Position numbers and translations under genes: made by a program. A stretch of 64,000 bases of DNA from a cyanobacterium endosymbiont of Epithemia clementina EcSB (GTDB lineage: Bacteria; Cyanobacteriota; Cyanobacteriia; Cyanobacteriales; Microcystaceae): assembly GCF_029919255.1 (NCBI RefSeq), contig NZ_CP123991.1, positions 21,110 through 85,109 on the forward strand, read 5' to 3'. The notes under the pieces were generated by a model. It did no database searches, was not told where the DNA came from, and was given only the letters and a program-made list of their open reading frames with translations. Position 1 is the stretch's first letter; each line of letters opens with the position of its first letter. This document shows, piece after piece, positions 11,542 to 20,241 of the stretch.

Positions 11542-11582
11542 TTATTTAGATATCTACTAATTTAGAGTAGATATCTAAATAA
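11542..11582. repeat. Perfect 17-bp inverted repeat
   Basis: Arms 11542-11558 and 11566-11582 are exactly complementary around a 7-base loop. It lies about 220 bases after mnmE, so it is a late terminator of mnmE or a relic of a lost neighbour. Confidence 0.7.
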
Positions 11583-12436
11583 GATTATTTTCCTTTCCGT
11601 TATTTAAATTTTACTTTAAATAAACCACTTGTGTAAACCAAGTAACTATCACAAACAATTACTGTATTTATTTCTTTTATGGTGTATTTTGGGTTTTAAT
11701 ACTAATCTTTATCTATAAAGTTTACTGTTTTTCAGAGGATATAAATAGACTCTAGGAGTTACTTTTATTTATTCTTTATTTTTAGCTTATCTTTGAAAAA
11801 AATTACGGGTTATTTTCTAATATAATTTTATTTTTTATACCATTTAAAATATTTTATATTTTTGTTATTTATATTTTTCAGTCATTTAAAAATCTTCAAA
11901 TTATTCTTTTTCTTGGATAATCCAGATAAAAATTGTTTCTTCGATTATATTTTGTTACATATAATTACTTTCGTTCTCATTTTGAAGATCTTTTTTATAT
12001 TTTATGTTAACTTTTACTTTCATGATTCTTCATAACTAGAAAGCTATTTTTTAACAAAAATTATAGTTTTTACTTATTTAAGTTTACCTGCTTATCTGAA
12101 AAGAATAAAACAGTTAGTAACTGAGACAACACAATAACCACATTATTAATTAATTGCTTTTCAGATGAATAGGTCAGCAGGTGTTTTTCATTTTTTATGT
12201 TTTTTAGATATTGAATTTCAGATCAAACTAACTTAATTTTTTCAAAAAAAACTAAATAATATCGATAATCAGAGCTTGAAAAGTATCGATATCTATTAAA
12301 ATAGTGGTAAGCTAATTTAATTAAATAGTTATTATGTCAAGTTTAGACATTGCTGATCTGAAAAACCCTAAACAAACTCTTCTTAACCAAAAAAGACGAG
12401 TAATAGTATACTAGAAATAGTCCAAAATGGTAAAAC

Positions 12437-12485
12437 AATCGAGATATTACCAAATTTGCAGAATTTTTTTGGACATATCTCGATT
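12437..12485 (+). terminator. Hairpin with T tract
   Basis: Arms 12437-12447 (AATCGAGATAT) and 12475-12485 are complementary and a run of T follows on the plus strand, as in an intrinsic terminator. The 27-base loop is long. The only possible client is the truncated frame starting at 12334. Confidence 0.5.
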
Positions 12486-12914
12486 TTTTTATGGTCAAAA
12501 TAGCCTAACTCAAAACTCACCAAAATCTATCTAAAAAACAGACAGTGATAGAATGTTAAGCTCCAGGATCTAATCCTTTAGAAACAGATGATAGACAAAA
12601 TGTCTTTGAGTTCTATTAATCTGTTAAGTCGTCCTTAAAAAGGCATCTTACATATTTTTCTCTGAATTTTCACCTTATATTCTTATTTGACTAGAAAATT
12701 AGTCTAACAAAAGATAGGCATTTGGCGAGACTTGTACGCTATTTTGTCTGATAAATTTTAAGACGACAATTGTTATACAGACATCCACTAAATCATCAGG
12801 CAGTAGTTCACCAAAATCTATCTGTGGAAGTGTTATTCTTATATTTATTCCCTAAGCACCGTAATAGAATGGGGAAAGAGATATGAGCCTTTGATAGTTA
12901 ATCGTATAACTTGA

Positions 12915-15827
12915 GTGAAACAATCCTTAAATCCGTCTCCATCAAACTTAGACAAGCTTTTTCCCTTTGAACTAGATGGGTTTCAAAAAGAAGCAATTAC
13001 AGCCCTTGCAGAGAGAAAGTCTGTTGTTGTCTGTGCGCCCACAGGTTCAGGAAAGACCGTTATTGGGGAATATGCAATTTACGATGCCCTAGAAATGGGT
13101 AAGCGTGTGTTCTATACTACTCCCCTGAAAGCCCTTTCTAATCAGAAATTTCGTGATTTTCAAGATAAATTTTGCCCAGAAATCAACCAAGACAAGAAAA
13201 GCCCAGTGGGGTTAATCACGGGAGATATAGTGATTAATGCTAATGCTTCCATCGTCATTATGACCACTGAGATTTTCCGCAATATGCTTTATCAAACCCC
13301 TATCGGCCAGGTAGGAACGTCTCTAGAAAACGTGGCTACTGTAATTTTAGATGAGTGCCACTATATCAGCAATCGAGATCGCGGAACAGTCTGGGAAGAA
13401 TCGATTATTTATTGTCCTCCTACTATCCAACTAGTCGCCCTGTCGGCTACTATCGGCAACCCCAAGGACCTTACCAATTGGATCAACCAAGTCCGAAAAA
13501 CTGCTCCTGGTATCGACCTAAAGACTGATGAAGTCAGTCTGTGTAAATTGATTAATTCCGATTTTCGTCCTGTTCCCCTGCGGTTTTACTTTAGTAGTAA
13601 AACGGGACTTTCTCCGCTTCTTAACCAGAAACAAAATGCCCTCAATCCTTGTTTGAAATCTAAGGGACAGCAAAACAAAAAACGGCGACTTAAACGCGAA
13701 GATTGCCCCGGACTAATGACAGTGATTAGGCAACTCTATAAACAGGACTTACTTCCTGCTATCTATGTTATTTTTAGTCGTCGGGGGTGCGATCAATCAG
13801 TACAGAGACTCGATGGTCTAACCTTAGTTTCTCCAGAAGAAGCTCACACTCTACAATACAATCTATTAACCTTCTTTCTCTCTAAAAATCTCCCCCTTCA
13901 AGAAAGCTTGCTTCAGGCGGTTCAAATTGAAAACCCTCTCCTGTACGAACCATTATTAAATTTTTTATCTAACCCATCCTATGATGCCGATCTGTTTGAC
14001 TGTTTCAGAAAAGATGGAGAAACTAAAACCCATCTATTTCAATTATTAGCTAAGAATTGCCAATTAGTCAGAGGAGATCAACTCGAACCTCTAACCAGAG
14101 GCATTGCTGCCCACCATGCGGGAATTCTACCTGTTTGGAAAGAATTAGTAGAGCAGTTGTTCGAGGCAGGTTTAGTTAAAGTAGTGTTTGCCACTGCAAC
14201 CTTATCAGCAGGAATTAATATGCCAGCAAGAACTACGGTGATATCTGCCCTCTCCAAACGCACCGATAGTGGACATAGCATGTTGACTCCATCCGAATTT
14301 TTGCAAATTGCGGGACGGGCAGGACGACGAGGAATGGATGAAGTAGGTTATGTAATAACGGTGCAAACTCCCTTTGAGGGATCAAAAGAAGCCGCTCATC
14401 TAGCAATGGCCGACTCGGAACCTCTACAAAGTTGTTTTACTCCGTCCTATGGCATGGTTTTAAACCTCTTACAAAAACATACCTTAGATGAAGCCAAACA
14501 TTTACTAGAAAGAAGTTTTGCAGAATATCTGGCCCAATTAAAATTGGAACCTGAACAACGGAATATTGCCAGTTTAACCACTGAATTAACAAAAGTGGAT
14601 GTCGATTTAGCAGGACTGACAGAAACCGATCTCTTTACTTACGAAAAACTTAAGGCTCGTCTTAAAGAAGAACAGCGATTGTTAAAAATTCTACAACAGC
14701 AAGCAGAGAAAACCCATAAACAAGAAATATCTCCTCAATTAGATAAGTTGAATTTAGGGGATATTCTTTATCTCAAAGGAAAACAGCTAAAATCATCCCG
14801 TCCTCACTTAGCTGTATTGGTAGCAATAGTTCCTGGATCAGGAAAATCTCATGATTATCTATGTTTAGGGGAAGATAACTATTGGTATAGAGTAAAACGT
14901 GGCGATGTGGTCGATATCAGTGGGACTTCTCTACCTCTCAATTTAGTTAAGGAGCTAAATTTGCCCGATCTTGATATCCTTCCCTTCGGGAAAAGTCATA
15001 AAGGCGATGAGAACTTTGTGAAGATCCGTAATCAAATAAGCGATCATGCTTTTTCTTTAAAGATCGCTCCGGAGGTTATCAAGCAACAGCAACGTGTTGC
15101 TCAAATTCAAGAGAAACTAGATAGCCATCCCCTCGCTCAACAAAAAAATCCGACCCGTTTATTAAAACTACACCGTCAACGCTTGAAACTCCGAGAACAA
15201 CTTCACATTAGCCATGTAAAATTTCATAAACTCCAGTCTCGTCAATCCTATTATTGGGAAGAATTTCTTAATTTAATCGATATTTTACGAGAATTTAAAG
15301 CATTTAGTGGTTATGAACCCACAACTCTAGGCCAAGCCTGCGCCGCTATTCGAGGAGAAAACGAACTTTGGTTAGGACTGGTAATTATGTCAGGATCTCT
15401 CGAACGTCTAGAGTCTCACCATCTGGCTGCTGTGGTGAGTGCCTTAATTACTGAAACTTTGCGTCCCGATACTTGGACGAATTACTTACCCTCTCAAGAA
15501 ATTTTAGATTTTTTTAACTATTCAGATGAAGAAGAAGTAAGTTTGAAGGAAATTCGTCGTCTTCTTTTCCAATCTCAGTCCCGGTATGATATAACTATTC
15601 CAGTGTGGTTAGAGTTAGAATTAACAGGAGTAATTGAACAATGGGCCTTAGGGACAGACTGGCAGGAATTATGTAAGAATACAAGTCTTGACGAAGGGGA
15701 TTTAGTGCGCTTATTGCGGCGAACTATAGATCTGCTTTCACAAATTCCCCAAATTCCAAATATTTCTAGCTATCTCAAGAGTTCGGCTAAAGATGCTTTG
15801 ACTAAACTCAAAAGGTTTCCAATTTAG
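12915..15827 (+). CDS. Ski2/Mtr4-like DEAD/DEAH-box RNA helicase with DSHCT domain
   Basis: A 970-residue superfamily 2 helicase of the Ski2-like group, as is common in cyanobacteria and plastids (ISE2-type), likely acting on RNA. Motif I is APTGSGKT at 41-48, motif II is DECH at 146-149, motif III SAT at 177-179, and motif VI QIAGRAGRRG at 464-473. A long insertion at about 200-270 separates motif III from the second RecA lobe. The C-terminal 170 residues (QSYYWEEFLNLIDIL onward) fit the DSHCT ratchet/helical-bundle domain. The start is a GTG at 12915; there is no ATG upstream in frame before a stop. It stands alone. RNA substrate and cellular role are inferred from relatives. Confidence 0.92.
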   Translation: MKQSLNPSPSNLDKLFPFELDGFQKEAITALAERKSVVVCAPTGSGKTVIGEYAIYDALEMGKRVFYTTPLKALSNQKFRDFQDKFCPEINQDKKSPVGLITGDIVINANASIVIMTTEIFRNMLYQTPIGQVGTSLENVATVILDECHYISNRDRGTVWEESIIYCPPTIQLVALSATIGNPKDLTNWINQVRKTAPGIDLKTDEVSLCKLINSDFRPVPLRFYFSSKTGLSPLLNQKQNALNPCLKSKGQQNKKRRLKREDCPGLMTVIRQLYKQDLLPAIYVIFSRRGCDQSVQRLDGLTLVSPEEAHTLQYNLLTFFLSKNLPLQESLLQAVQIENPLLYEPLLNFLSNPSYDADLFDCFRKDGETKTHLFQLLAKNCQLVRGDQLEPLTRGIAAHHAGILPVWKELVEQLFEAGLVKVVFATATLSAGINMPARTTVISALSKRTDSGHSMLTPSEFLQIAGRAGRRGMDEVGYVITVQTPFEGSKEAAHLAMADSEPLQSCFTPSYGMVLNLLQKHTLDEAKHLLERSFAEYLAQLKLEPEQRNIASLTTELTKVDVDLAGLTETDLFTYEKLKARLKEEQRLLKILQQQAEKTHKQEISPQLDKLNLGDILYLKGKQLKSSRPHLAVLVAIVPGSGKSHDYLCLGEDNYWYRVKRGDVVDISGTSLPLNLVKELNLPDLDILPFGKSHKGDENFVKIRNQISDHAFSLKIAPEVIKQQQRVAQIQEKLDSHPLAQQKNPTRLLKLHRQRLKLREQLHISHVKFHKLQSRQSYYWEEFLNLIDILREFKAFSGYEPTTLGQACAAIRGENELWLGLVIMSGSLERLESHHLAAVVSALITETLRPDTWTNYLPSQEILDFFNYSDEEEVSLKEIRRLLFQSQSRYDITIPVWLELELTGVIEQWALGTDWQELCKNTSLDEGDLVRLLRRTIDLLSQIPQIPNISSYLKSSAKDALTKLKRFPI

Positions 15828-16656
15828 TTTTGTAAATTTCAATATGTGGTGTGTGTTTATAAGCGTGTTCCTATGCTGAGCCATATCTAAAGACTGGGGT
15901 TTCTCGTTGAATGGCTAAAACCTTTTAAATACCATTCAAGTATCCAGAATCTACAATTACCTCAATTCTAAATAGGTGAAGAAAGATTGATCGTTTGGAG
16001 TAACTTTTTATAAGTTATTCTCGTTTACCTCAAAATAAATTTTTAAAGGAGGAACAATTTATATGTCTATTTTTTTAGAAAGAGTTAATTGATTATTTTC
16101 TCTTATCGAACTAAAAAAAAGAACTTTGCAAGGCTAATAATCATACACATAATGTTTTTTGAGACTATAAAGACTACAAAGACCAGAAAACATAAATTTA
16201 TGTCTCATTTTCGTTAAAGTGTTGCAGGAGAAAGAGTTCTCAAACATCACTTATAGTGGTGCAATCTGCTTATTTTTTAAACATATATAAAAACTTCTAT
16301 ATCTTGTTAGGATAGGAGAAAAATCAGTAGTACATCATAGCTTTACATTACCTCTGAGGGAATGCTATTAAAAATCATCAGCAATAAATATATTGGAATT
16401 ATCCAGGATAATAATAACTTTAAATGCTCTTTAATTTTAGCTTGTCGTCAAAACTAAGGGGTATTATTCTCTATAAGTTTACCATCATTATCAGTAAATA
16501 TAATTCGGAAAAATCATCTAATACATGATTGATTCTAAACAGTTAATAACAGTTAAAAAGATATATCAAAAATTAACTGCTGAAAAATTTTAGAAGTCAT
16601 AACTAGGATTCTGCGTTTCCTTTCCATTATATAATGGAAAGGAAACGCCAGTCTCT
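15828..16656. other. Spacer with orphan ribosome-binding site
   Basis: About 830 bases without an intact gene. At 16045-16052 there is a consensus AAAGGAGG, followed 10 bases later by ATG (16063), but the frame stops after nine codons (MSIFLERVN). This looks like the 5' end of a recently broken gene whose translation signals survive. Confidence 0.5.
16613..16648. repeat. 36-bp perfect palindrome upstream of tRNA-Ser
   Basis: An uninterrupted palindrome with 18-base half-sites and no loop, ending 8 bases before the tRNA gene. It could be a terminator of whatever was upstream or a DNA site; the absence of any spacer is unusual for an RNA hairpin. Confidence 0.8.
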
Positions 16657-16743
16657 GGAGAGGTGGCAGAGTGGTTGAATGCGGCGGTCTCGAAAACCGC
16701 TTCTGGGGCAACTCAGACGAGGGTTCAAATCCCTCCCTCTCCG
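16657..16743 (+). tRNA. tRNA-Ser (anticodon CGA)
   Basis: A class II tRNA with long variable arm. Acceptor arms GGAGAGG (16657-16663) and CCTCTCC (16736-16742) pair fully with discriminator G at 16743. The anticodon stem GCGGT/ACCGC encloses the loop CTCGAAA, giving anticodon CGA for UCG codons. The T arm GAGGG-TTCAAAT-CCCTC is perfect. No CCA is encoded. Confidence 0.95.
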
Positions 16744-16764
16744 TTACAATTACGAAGTTTTTCA

Positions 16765-16781
16765 GGTGGGCGGGGCCCACC
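16765..16781. terminator. GC-rich hairpin between tRNA-Ser and prxQ
   Basis: GGTGGGC (16765-16771) and GCCCACC (16775-16781) form a 7-bp GC stem with a GGG loop. It sits between the convergent tRNA and prxQ genes. Its composition contrasts sharply with the local AT background, like the short GGTGGGC palindromes that are dispersed in many cyanobacterial genomes. Confidence 0.6.
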
Positions 16782-16795
16782 CTACGACGGTTTGT

Positions 16796-17230
16796 TTATC
16801 CTAGTCTTGCTAAAATATCTTGGGCATGACTGTCAGTTTTTACCTTTTCGTCTACGTGGTTAATTTTACCTTCAGCATTTATAATATAGGTGACACGCTT
16901 AGAATAGCCGTCGCCGTCTACATCGTAGGCTTTAGAGATCTCTCCATCACTATCAACAAGGAGTCGAAAAGGTAAGCCATACTTCTCCTTAAATTTTTTG
17001 TGAGAGGCTTGGTCGTCCATACTAACTCCAAAAACAACTATTCCCTTACCCTGATACTGATCGTAATTATCACGAAAACCTTGAGCTTCTTTAGTACAAC
17101 CAGGGGTATCGTCCTTTGGATAAAAGTACATAACAACGATTTTGCCTTTGAAATCAGATAAGGAAATAGTTTTGTCCTCATCATCTATAGTAGTAAAGTC
17201 TGGTGCAATAGTTCCAACGGATAAAACCAT
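16796..17230 (-). CDS. bcp: Thioredoxin-dependent peroxiredoxin, BCP/PrxQ family
   Basis: A 144-residue AhpC/TSA-fold peroxidase that reduces hydrogen and organic peroxides. The peroxidatic cysteine is Cys45 in YPKDDTPGCT. In typical PrxQ proteins a resolving Cys lies five residues later (CTKEAC); here that place is Gln50 (CTKEAQGFRD), so the enzyme is of the 1-Cys or atypical BCP type and would need an external thiol. The length and the GVS and LL-x-D-x-DGEISKAYDV segments are normal. It is divergent from the Npun_F0494 gene (110-base gap) and converges on the tRNA-Ser gene. Confident in family. Confidence 0.93.
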   Translation of the reverse strand: MVLSVGTIAPDFTTIDDEDKTISLSDFKGKIVVMYFYPKDDTPGCTKEAQGFRDNYDQYQGKGIVVFGVSMDDQASHKKFKEKYGLPFRLLVDSDGEISKAYDVDGDGYSKRVTYIINAEGKINHVDEKVKTDSHAQDILARLG

Positions 17231-17341
17231 AGTTCCTAAGTTCTTAGATTAAAAGTTTGTTAGTTTCGATCATAAAGTTTTACATGTTTCTTGAACACCT
17301 TTAATAATAAAGATGTTGGACTTTTCCCCAAAAAAATCTTC

Positions 17342-17761
17342 ATGGCTGCTTCTTCAACTCAACTCTCGAATCCCTCAGACCTCAACTATTCTAGCAAGAC
17401 CATAAAACGGGCTGAACGTGCTTTATGTTGCACTTCGTTTAAGTTATCTTTATTTGTTGCAATGAGGACGAATAGTGTTCCTCTATCTAAAATTGCTCGA
17501 TCTGCCGGTGTTAAAGAAAGATATACTCAAAAATTTCTTTCAGAACAAAAAACCGAAAGAGACTTAATGTGGTTAATTACTGTGGGTATTCTACGACGGG
17601 AAGTTGATGGACAAGGAATCACCGATAGTTTTCGTTTAACCCCCTTAGGACGAAAAGTTATCGCTACGTGGGAAAGCCAAGGAAGACAATTGTCTCAACC
17701 TTCATGGTGGGATAGTATCGTAAATAACTTAACCCGTTGGTTTCAACTTCTCTTATTTTGA
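17342..17761 (+). CDS. Npun_F0494 family protein (cyanobacterial, unknown function)
   Basis: The frame is open from a TTG at 17291, but the ATG at 17342 (MAASSTQLSN) is the more likely start, giving about 139 residues. The block RAERALCCTSFKLSLFVAMRTNSVPL followed by RREVDGQGITDSFRLTPLGRKV is, from memory, the signature of a conserved cyanobacterial family of unknown function; the C-terminal part resembles a winged-helix-like region. The protein ends in WWDSIVNNLTRWFQLLLF. It lies 67 bases upstream of cobQ on the same strand, so the two may share a transcript. No function is proposed. Confidence 0.75.
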   Translation: MAASSTQLSNPSDLNYSSKTIKRAERALCCTSFKLSLFVAMRTNSVPLSKIARSAGVKERYTQKFLSEQKTERDLMWLITVGILRREVDGQGITDSFRLTPLGRKVIATWESQGRQLSQPSWWDSIVNNLTRWFQLLLF

Positions 17762-17828
17762 AAATTCGAAAAGTCATCAGCGCAGCTGAGCACAAGTCTT
17801 GTGTCCTTAATATAGGTTCAACTGATTT

Positions 17829-19313
17829 ATGAACTCTATCATGGTGGTAGGAACAACGTCCCACGCCGGAAAATCTTTTCTCACTGCAGCTATTTGTCGA
17901 ATTTTAGTTCGTCAAGGATGGAATGTTACCCCATTTAAAGGGCAAAATATGGCATTGAATGCCTATATTACTCATGATGGTGGGGAAATCGGGCACGCCC
18001 AGGCAGTACAGGCGTGGGCAGCTAAAATATCCCCTACGGTCGAAATGAATCCCATTTTACTGAAACCACAAGGAAATATGGTTTCCCAAGTCATTATGAA
18101 GGGAAAAATGATAGGAACAACCCATGCGGCCGAATATTACGAAAAGTATTTTGATAAAGGATGGAATGCTATTACATCATGTCTTGAGCATCTAAAAACA
18201 AGGTATGACATGATCGTCTGTGAAGGTGCCGGAAGTCCTGCTGAAATAAATCTAAAACACCGGGATTTAACAAATATGCGAGTCGCCCGCTATTTAAATG
18301 CAGCGACCATTTTGGTAGTAGATATTGATCGCGGAGGAGCATTTGCTCATGTGGTGGGAACCTTACAACTTCTTGAATCTGAAGAAAGGGCATTAATTAA
18401 GGGTATTATTATCAATAAGTTTCGGGGACAGCGATCGTTATTGGATTCAGGTATTGATTGGTTAGAAAATTACACTGGAATTCCTGTCTTGGGAGTTATT
18501 CCCTGGCGTGATGTTGTATTTCCTTCGGAAGATTCTTTAAATTTATTAGATCGGCAATCATCTAATACAAAAGGAGAGTTAACCATTAATGTTCTTCGCT
18601 TACCTCACATTGCAAATTTTACAGATTTTGATCCTTTAGATGCAGAACCAACAGTTAATTTAAAATATCTTAATCTACAAGATTCTTTAGACTATCCTGA
18701 CGCAGTAATTATTCCAGGCTCCAAAACTACTATCGCTGATTTGATTGAACTTCATAAAAGTGGAATGGCAAAAAAAATACAAGATTATATAAAGTCGGGA
18801 GGTATTGTTTTTGGGATTTGCGGCGGGTTTCAAATGTTAGGAAAACAGATATTTGATCCTGGGCAATTAGAGGGCAATCAGGATTACTCTTTAGGACTAA
18901 ATTTACTTCCAATGAAAACAGTTATTACCCCTAAAAAGATTTGCCGTCAACGACAAGTAATATCTAATTATCCAGAATCTAATTTAATCGTAACAGGGTA
19001 TGAAATTCACCAAGGAATTACTTGTTTGATTAAGTCCTCAAACATAGAAAAAGCTATCACTTTGTATTCTTTATTTGATGATTCTAGTTTAGGGGTTGTT
19101 AACAATACTTATTCTGTTTGGGGGTGTTATCTACATGAACTATTTAATAATGGAGTCTGGCGACGGACTTGGTTAAATTTTCTGTGTCAACGTAGGGGTT
19201 TATCTATTTTACCTACAGCGATTAGTAATTACTGCGAACAACGGGACACCAATCTTGATATATTAGCTGATTTAGTGGAGGAATTTGTTGATCTAAAACC
19301 AGTATTAAATTAG
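17829..19313 (+). CDS. cobQ: Cobyric acid synthase CobQ
   Basis: A 494-residue enzyme that amidates side chains b, d, e and g of adenosylcobyrinic acid a,c-diamide using glutamine and ATP. The N-terminal dethiobiotin-synthetase-like ATPase has GTTSHAGKS at residues 8-16, then FKGQNMALNAY. The C-terminal class I glutamine amidotransferase carries the nucleophile Cys331 in GICGGFQMLG and a conserved His in CYLHELF. Length is typical. It is followed 35 bases later by a small ferredoxin gene, and cobK lies 3 kb downstream on the other strand, so cobalamin synthesis seems retained. An alternative start is Met5. Confidence 0.96.
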   Translation: MNSIMVVGTTSHAGKSFLTAAICRILVRQGWNVTPFKGQNMALNAYITHDGGEIGHAQAVQAWAAKISPTVEMNPILLKPQGNMVSQVIMKGKMIGTTHAAEYYEKYFDKGWNAITSCLEHLKTRYDMIVCEGAGSPAEINLKHRDLTNMRVARYLNAATILVVDIDRGGAFAHVVGTLQLLESEERALIKGIIINKFRGQRSLLDSGIDWLENYTGIPVLGVIPWRDVVFPSEDSLNLLDRQSSNTKGELTINVLRLPHIANFTDFDPLDAEPTVNLKYLNLQDSLDYPDAVIIPGSKTTIADLIELHKSGMAKKIQDYIKSGGIVFGICGGFQMLGKQIFDPGQLEGNQDYSLGLNLLPMKTVITPKKICRQRQVISNYPESNLIVTGYEIHQGITCLIKSSNIEKAITLYSLFDDSSLGVVNNTYSVWGCYLHELFNNGVWRRTWLNFLCQRRGLSILPTAISNYCEQRDTNLDILADLVEEFVDLKPVLN

Positions 19314-19348
19314 TTAACAAATTGTTAATCTTTAAGTTTTAAAAAACT

Positions 19349-19588
19349 ATGACAGTTAAAGTACAATTTATCCCTGATAAAATCACGATTGAAGCTCAAC
19401 CTGGTGAACTTATATTAGATGTAGCAAAAAGAGCAGGAGTGTTTATCCCCACAGGATGTTTAATGGGTTCTTGTCATGCTTGTGAAGTGGAATTAGGACA
19501 GGGTAATCCTGTCTGTTCTTGTATCAGTGTAATTCCTGCTGGAAGTGATTCTTTAAATATTTATATCTATTCCGACCCTATTTGGTAA
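19349..19588 (+). CDS. [2Fe-2S] ferredoxin-type small protein
   Basis: A 79-residue beta-grasp ferredoxin. Cys37, Cys42 and Cys45 form the C-x4-C-x2-C cluster loop (CLMGSCHACEVEL), with Cys56 or Cys58 in NPVCSC as the fourth ligand. It is shorter than photosynthetic PetF and belongs to the short [2Fe-2S] binding proteins of cyanobacteria; the partner is unknown. Close spacing behind cobQ (35 bases) suggests co-transcription, and a long hairpin follows. A role as electron donor in cobalamin synthesis would be speculation. Confidence 0.85.
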   Translation: MTVKVQFIPDKITIEAQPGELILDVAKRAGVFIPTGCLMGSCHACEVELGQGNPVCSCISVIPAGSDSLNIYIYSDPIW

Positions 19589-19624
19589 TTATCAGAAGAT
19601 AATAGATAAAGAAATAGAATCTCT

Positions 19625-19675
19625 GTTATTAAATAGTAAATTTTTAAAGGTTTCAAAAATTTACTATTTAATAAC
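19625..19675 (+). terminator. Perfect 21-bp hairpin after ferredoxin gene
   Basis: Arms 19625-19645 and 19655-19675 are exactly complementary around a 9-base loop, starting 37 bases after the ferredoxin stop. It is the probable terminator of the cobQ-ferredoxin transcript, and also faces the DUF29 relic on the other strand. Confidence 0.75.
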
Positions 19676-19861
19676 TTATTGATGTTTTTATAAAAATGAC
19701 AGACATCAGAAAAAAGTGTCAAGATAGCTATCTATAACATTTTCTAAGACCATTGCATAATTTTTCCATTAACAGAATTTACAAGCTAAATTGATATCTA
19801 GCTGTTTTTCTTCTATAGTCACTTTTATAAGCTAATTTATTTAGTAAATAACTTCTTGCTA

Positions 19862-20032
19862 CTATACATCGATTTTTTCTAAAGATCCGACATCTTCAAT
19901 TAAATTTTCTGGACCAACTTGGGATAAATTGCCAGACTTCAATTGCTTAATCGTTTTTATAAACCAAAGGATAAAATCCCAATCGTATCGTAGAGGGGTT
20001 TTAGCTATAAAGTCATAAATATCCAGACTTTT
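19862..20032 (-). pseudogene. DUF29 family protein, fragment
   Basis: A single minus-strand frame of 56 codons reads YDFIAKTPLRYDWDFILWF and later QLKSGNLSQVGPENLIEDV. This matches the start of DUF29 proteins (Y-x-x-DFxxWL-x-x-TxxLLxxGxxxxLDxENLIEEIE), which are abundant in cyanobacteria and of unknown function. A stop follows directly (19862-19864); the sequence beyond it, down to about 19720, shows no continuous frame. Its upstream part (about 20040-20100) also lacks an intact start. Recognition is from motif memory. Confidence 0.6.
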
Positions 20033-20154
20033 ATTCTAACTCAATCTGAACGCAGTTGAAGTCCAGAAAACGACTGAGGTCAAGCATTGTCCGTGCAACA
20101 CAATTGCAACTCAGATAATAATCACGGTTAACTTTTAATTTCTAACTGTATCTA

Positions 20155-20241
20155 CGGAGAGGGAGGGATTCGAACCCTCGTTAAAGTTACCCTTAAACAG
20201 CATTTCCAGTGCTGCGCCTTCAACCACTCGGCCACCTCTCC
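20155..20241 (-). tRNA. tRNA-Ser (anticodon GGA)
   Basis: On the minus strand a class II tRNA with acceptor GGAGAGG/CCTCTCC, D arm GTGGCCGAGTGGTTGAAGGC, anticodon stem CAGCA/TGCTG with loop CTGGAAA (anticodon GGA, for UCC and UCU), a long variable arm, and T arm GAGGG-TTCGAAT-CCCTC. The discriminator is G; no CCA is encoded. Confidence 0.96.

Larger units (their letters stand above)
11325..12914. other. 1.6-kb desert with hairpins
   Basis: No intact gene. Inverted repeats lie at 11542-11582 and 12437-12485. At about 12095-12180 a longer-range pair (ATCTGAAAAG with CTTTTCAGAT, flanked by ACCTGCT and AGCAGGT) could form an imperfect stem. From 12334 an ATG opens 26 codons (MSSLDIADLK...) before a stop, perhaps the truncated start of a lost gene that ends at the 12437-12485 hairpin. 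Confidence 0.5.

Noticed and set aside
12088..12186. Insertion-sequence ends (ACCTGCT...AGCAGGT with ATCTGAAAAG/CTTTTCAGAT)
   Set aside because: Only about 90 bases lie between them, there is no transposase trace and no target duplication; a long imperfect hairpin is simpler.
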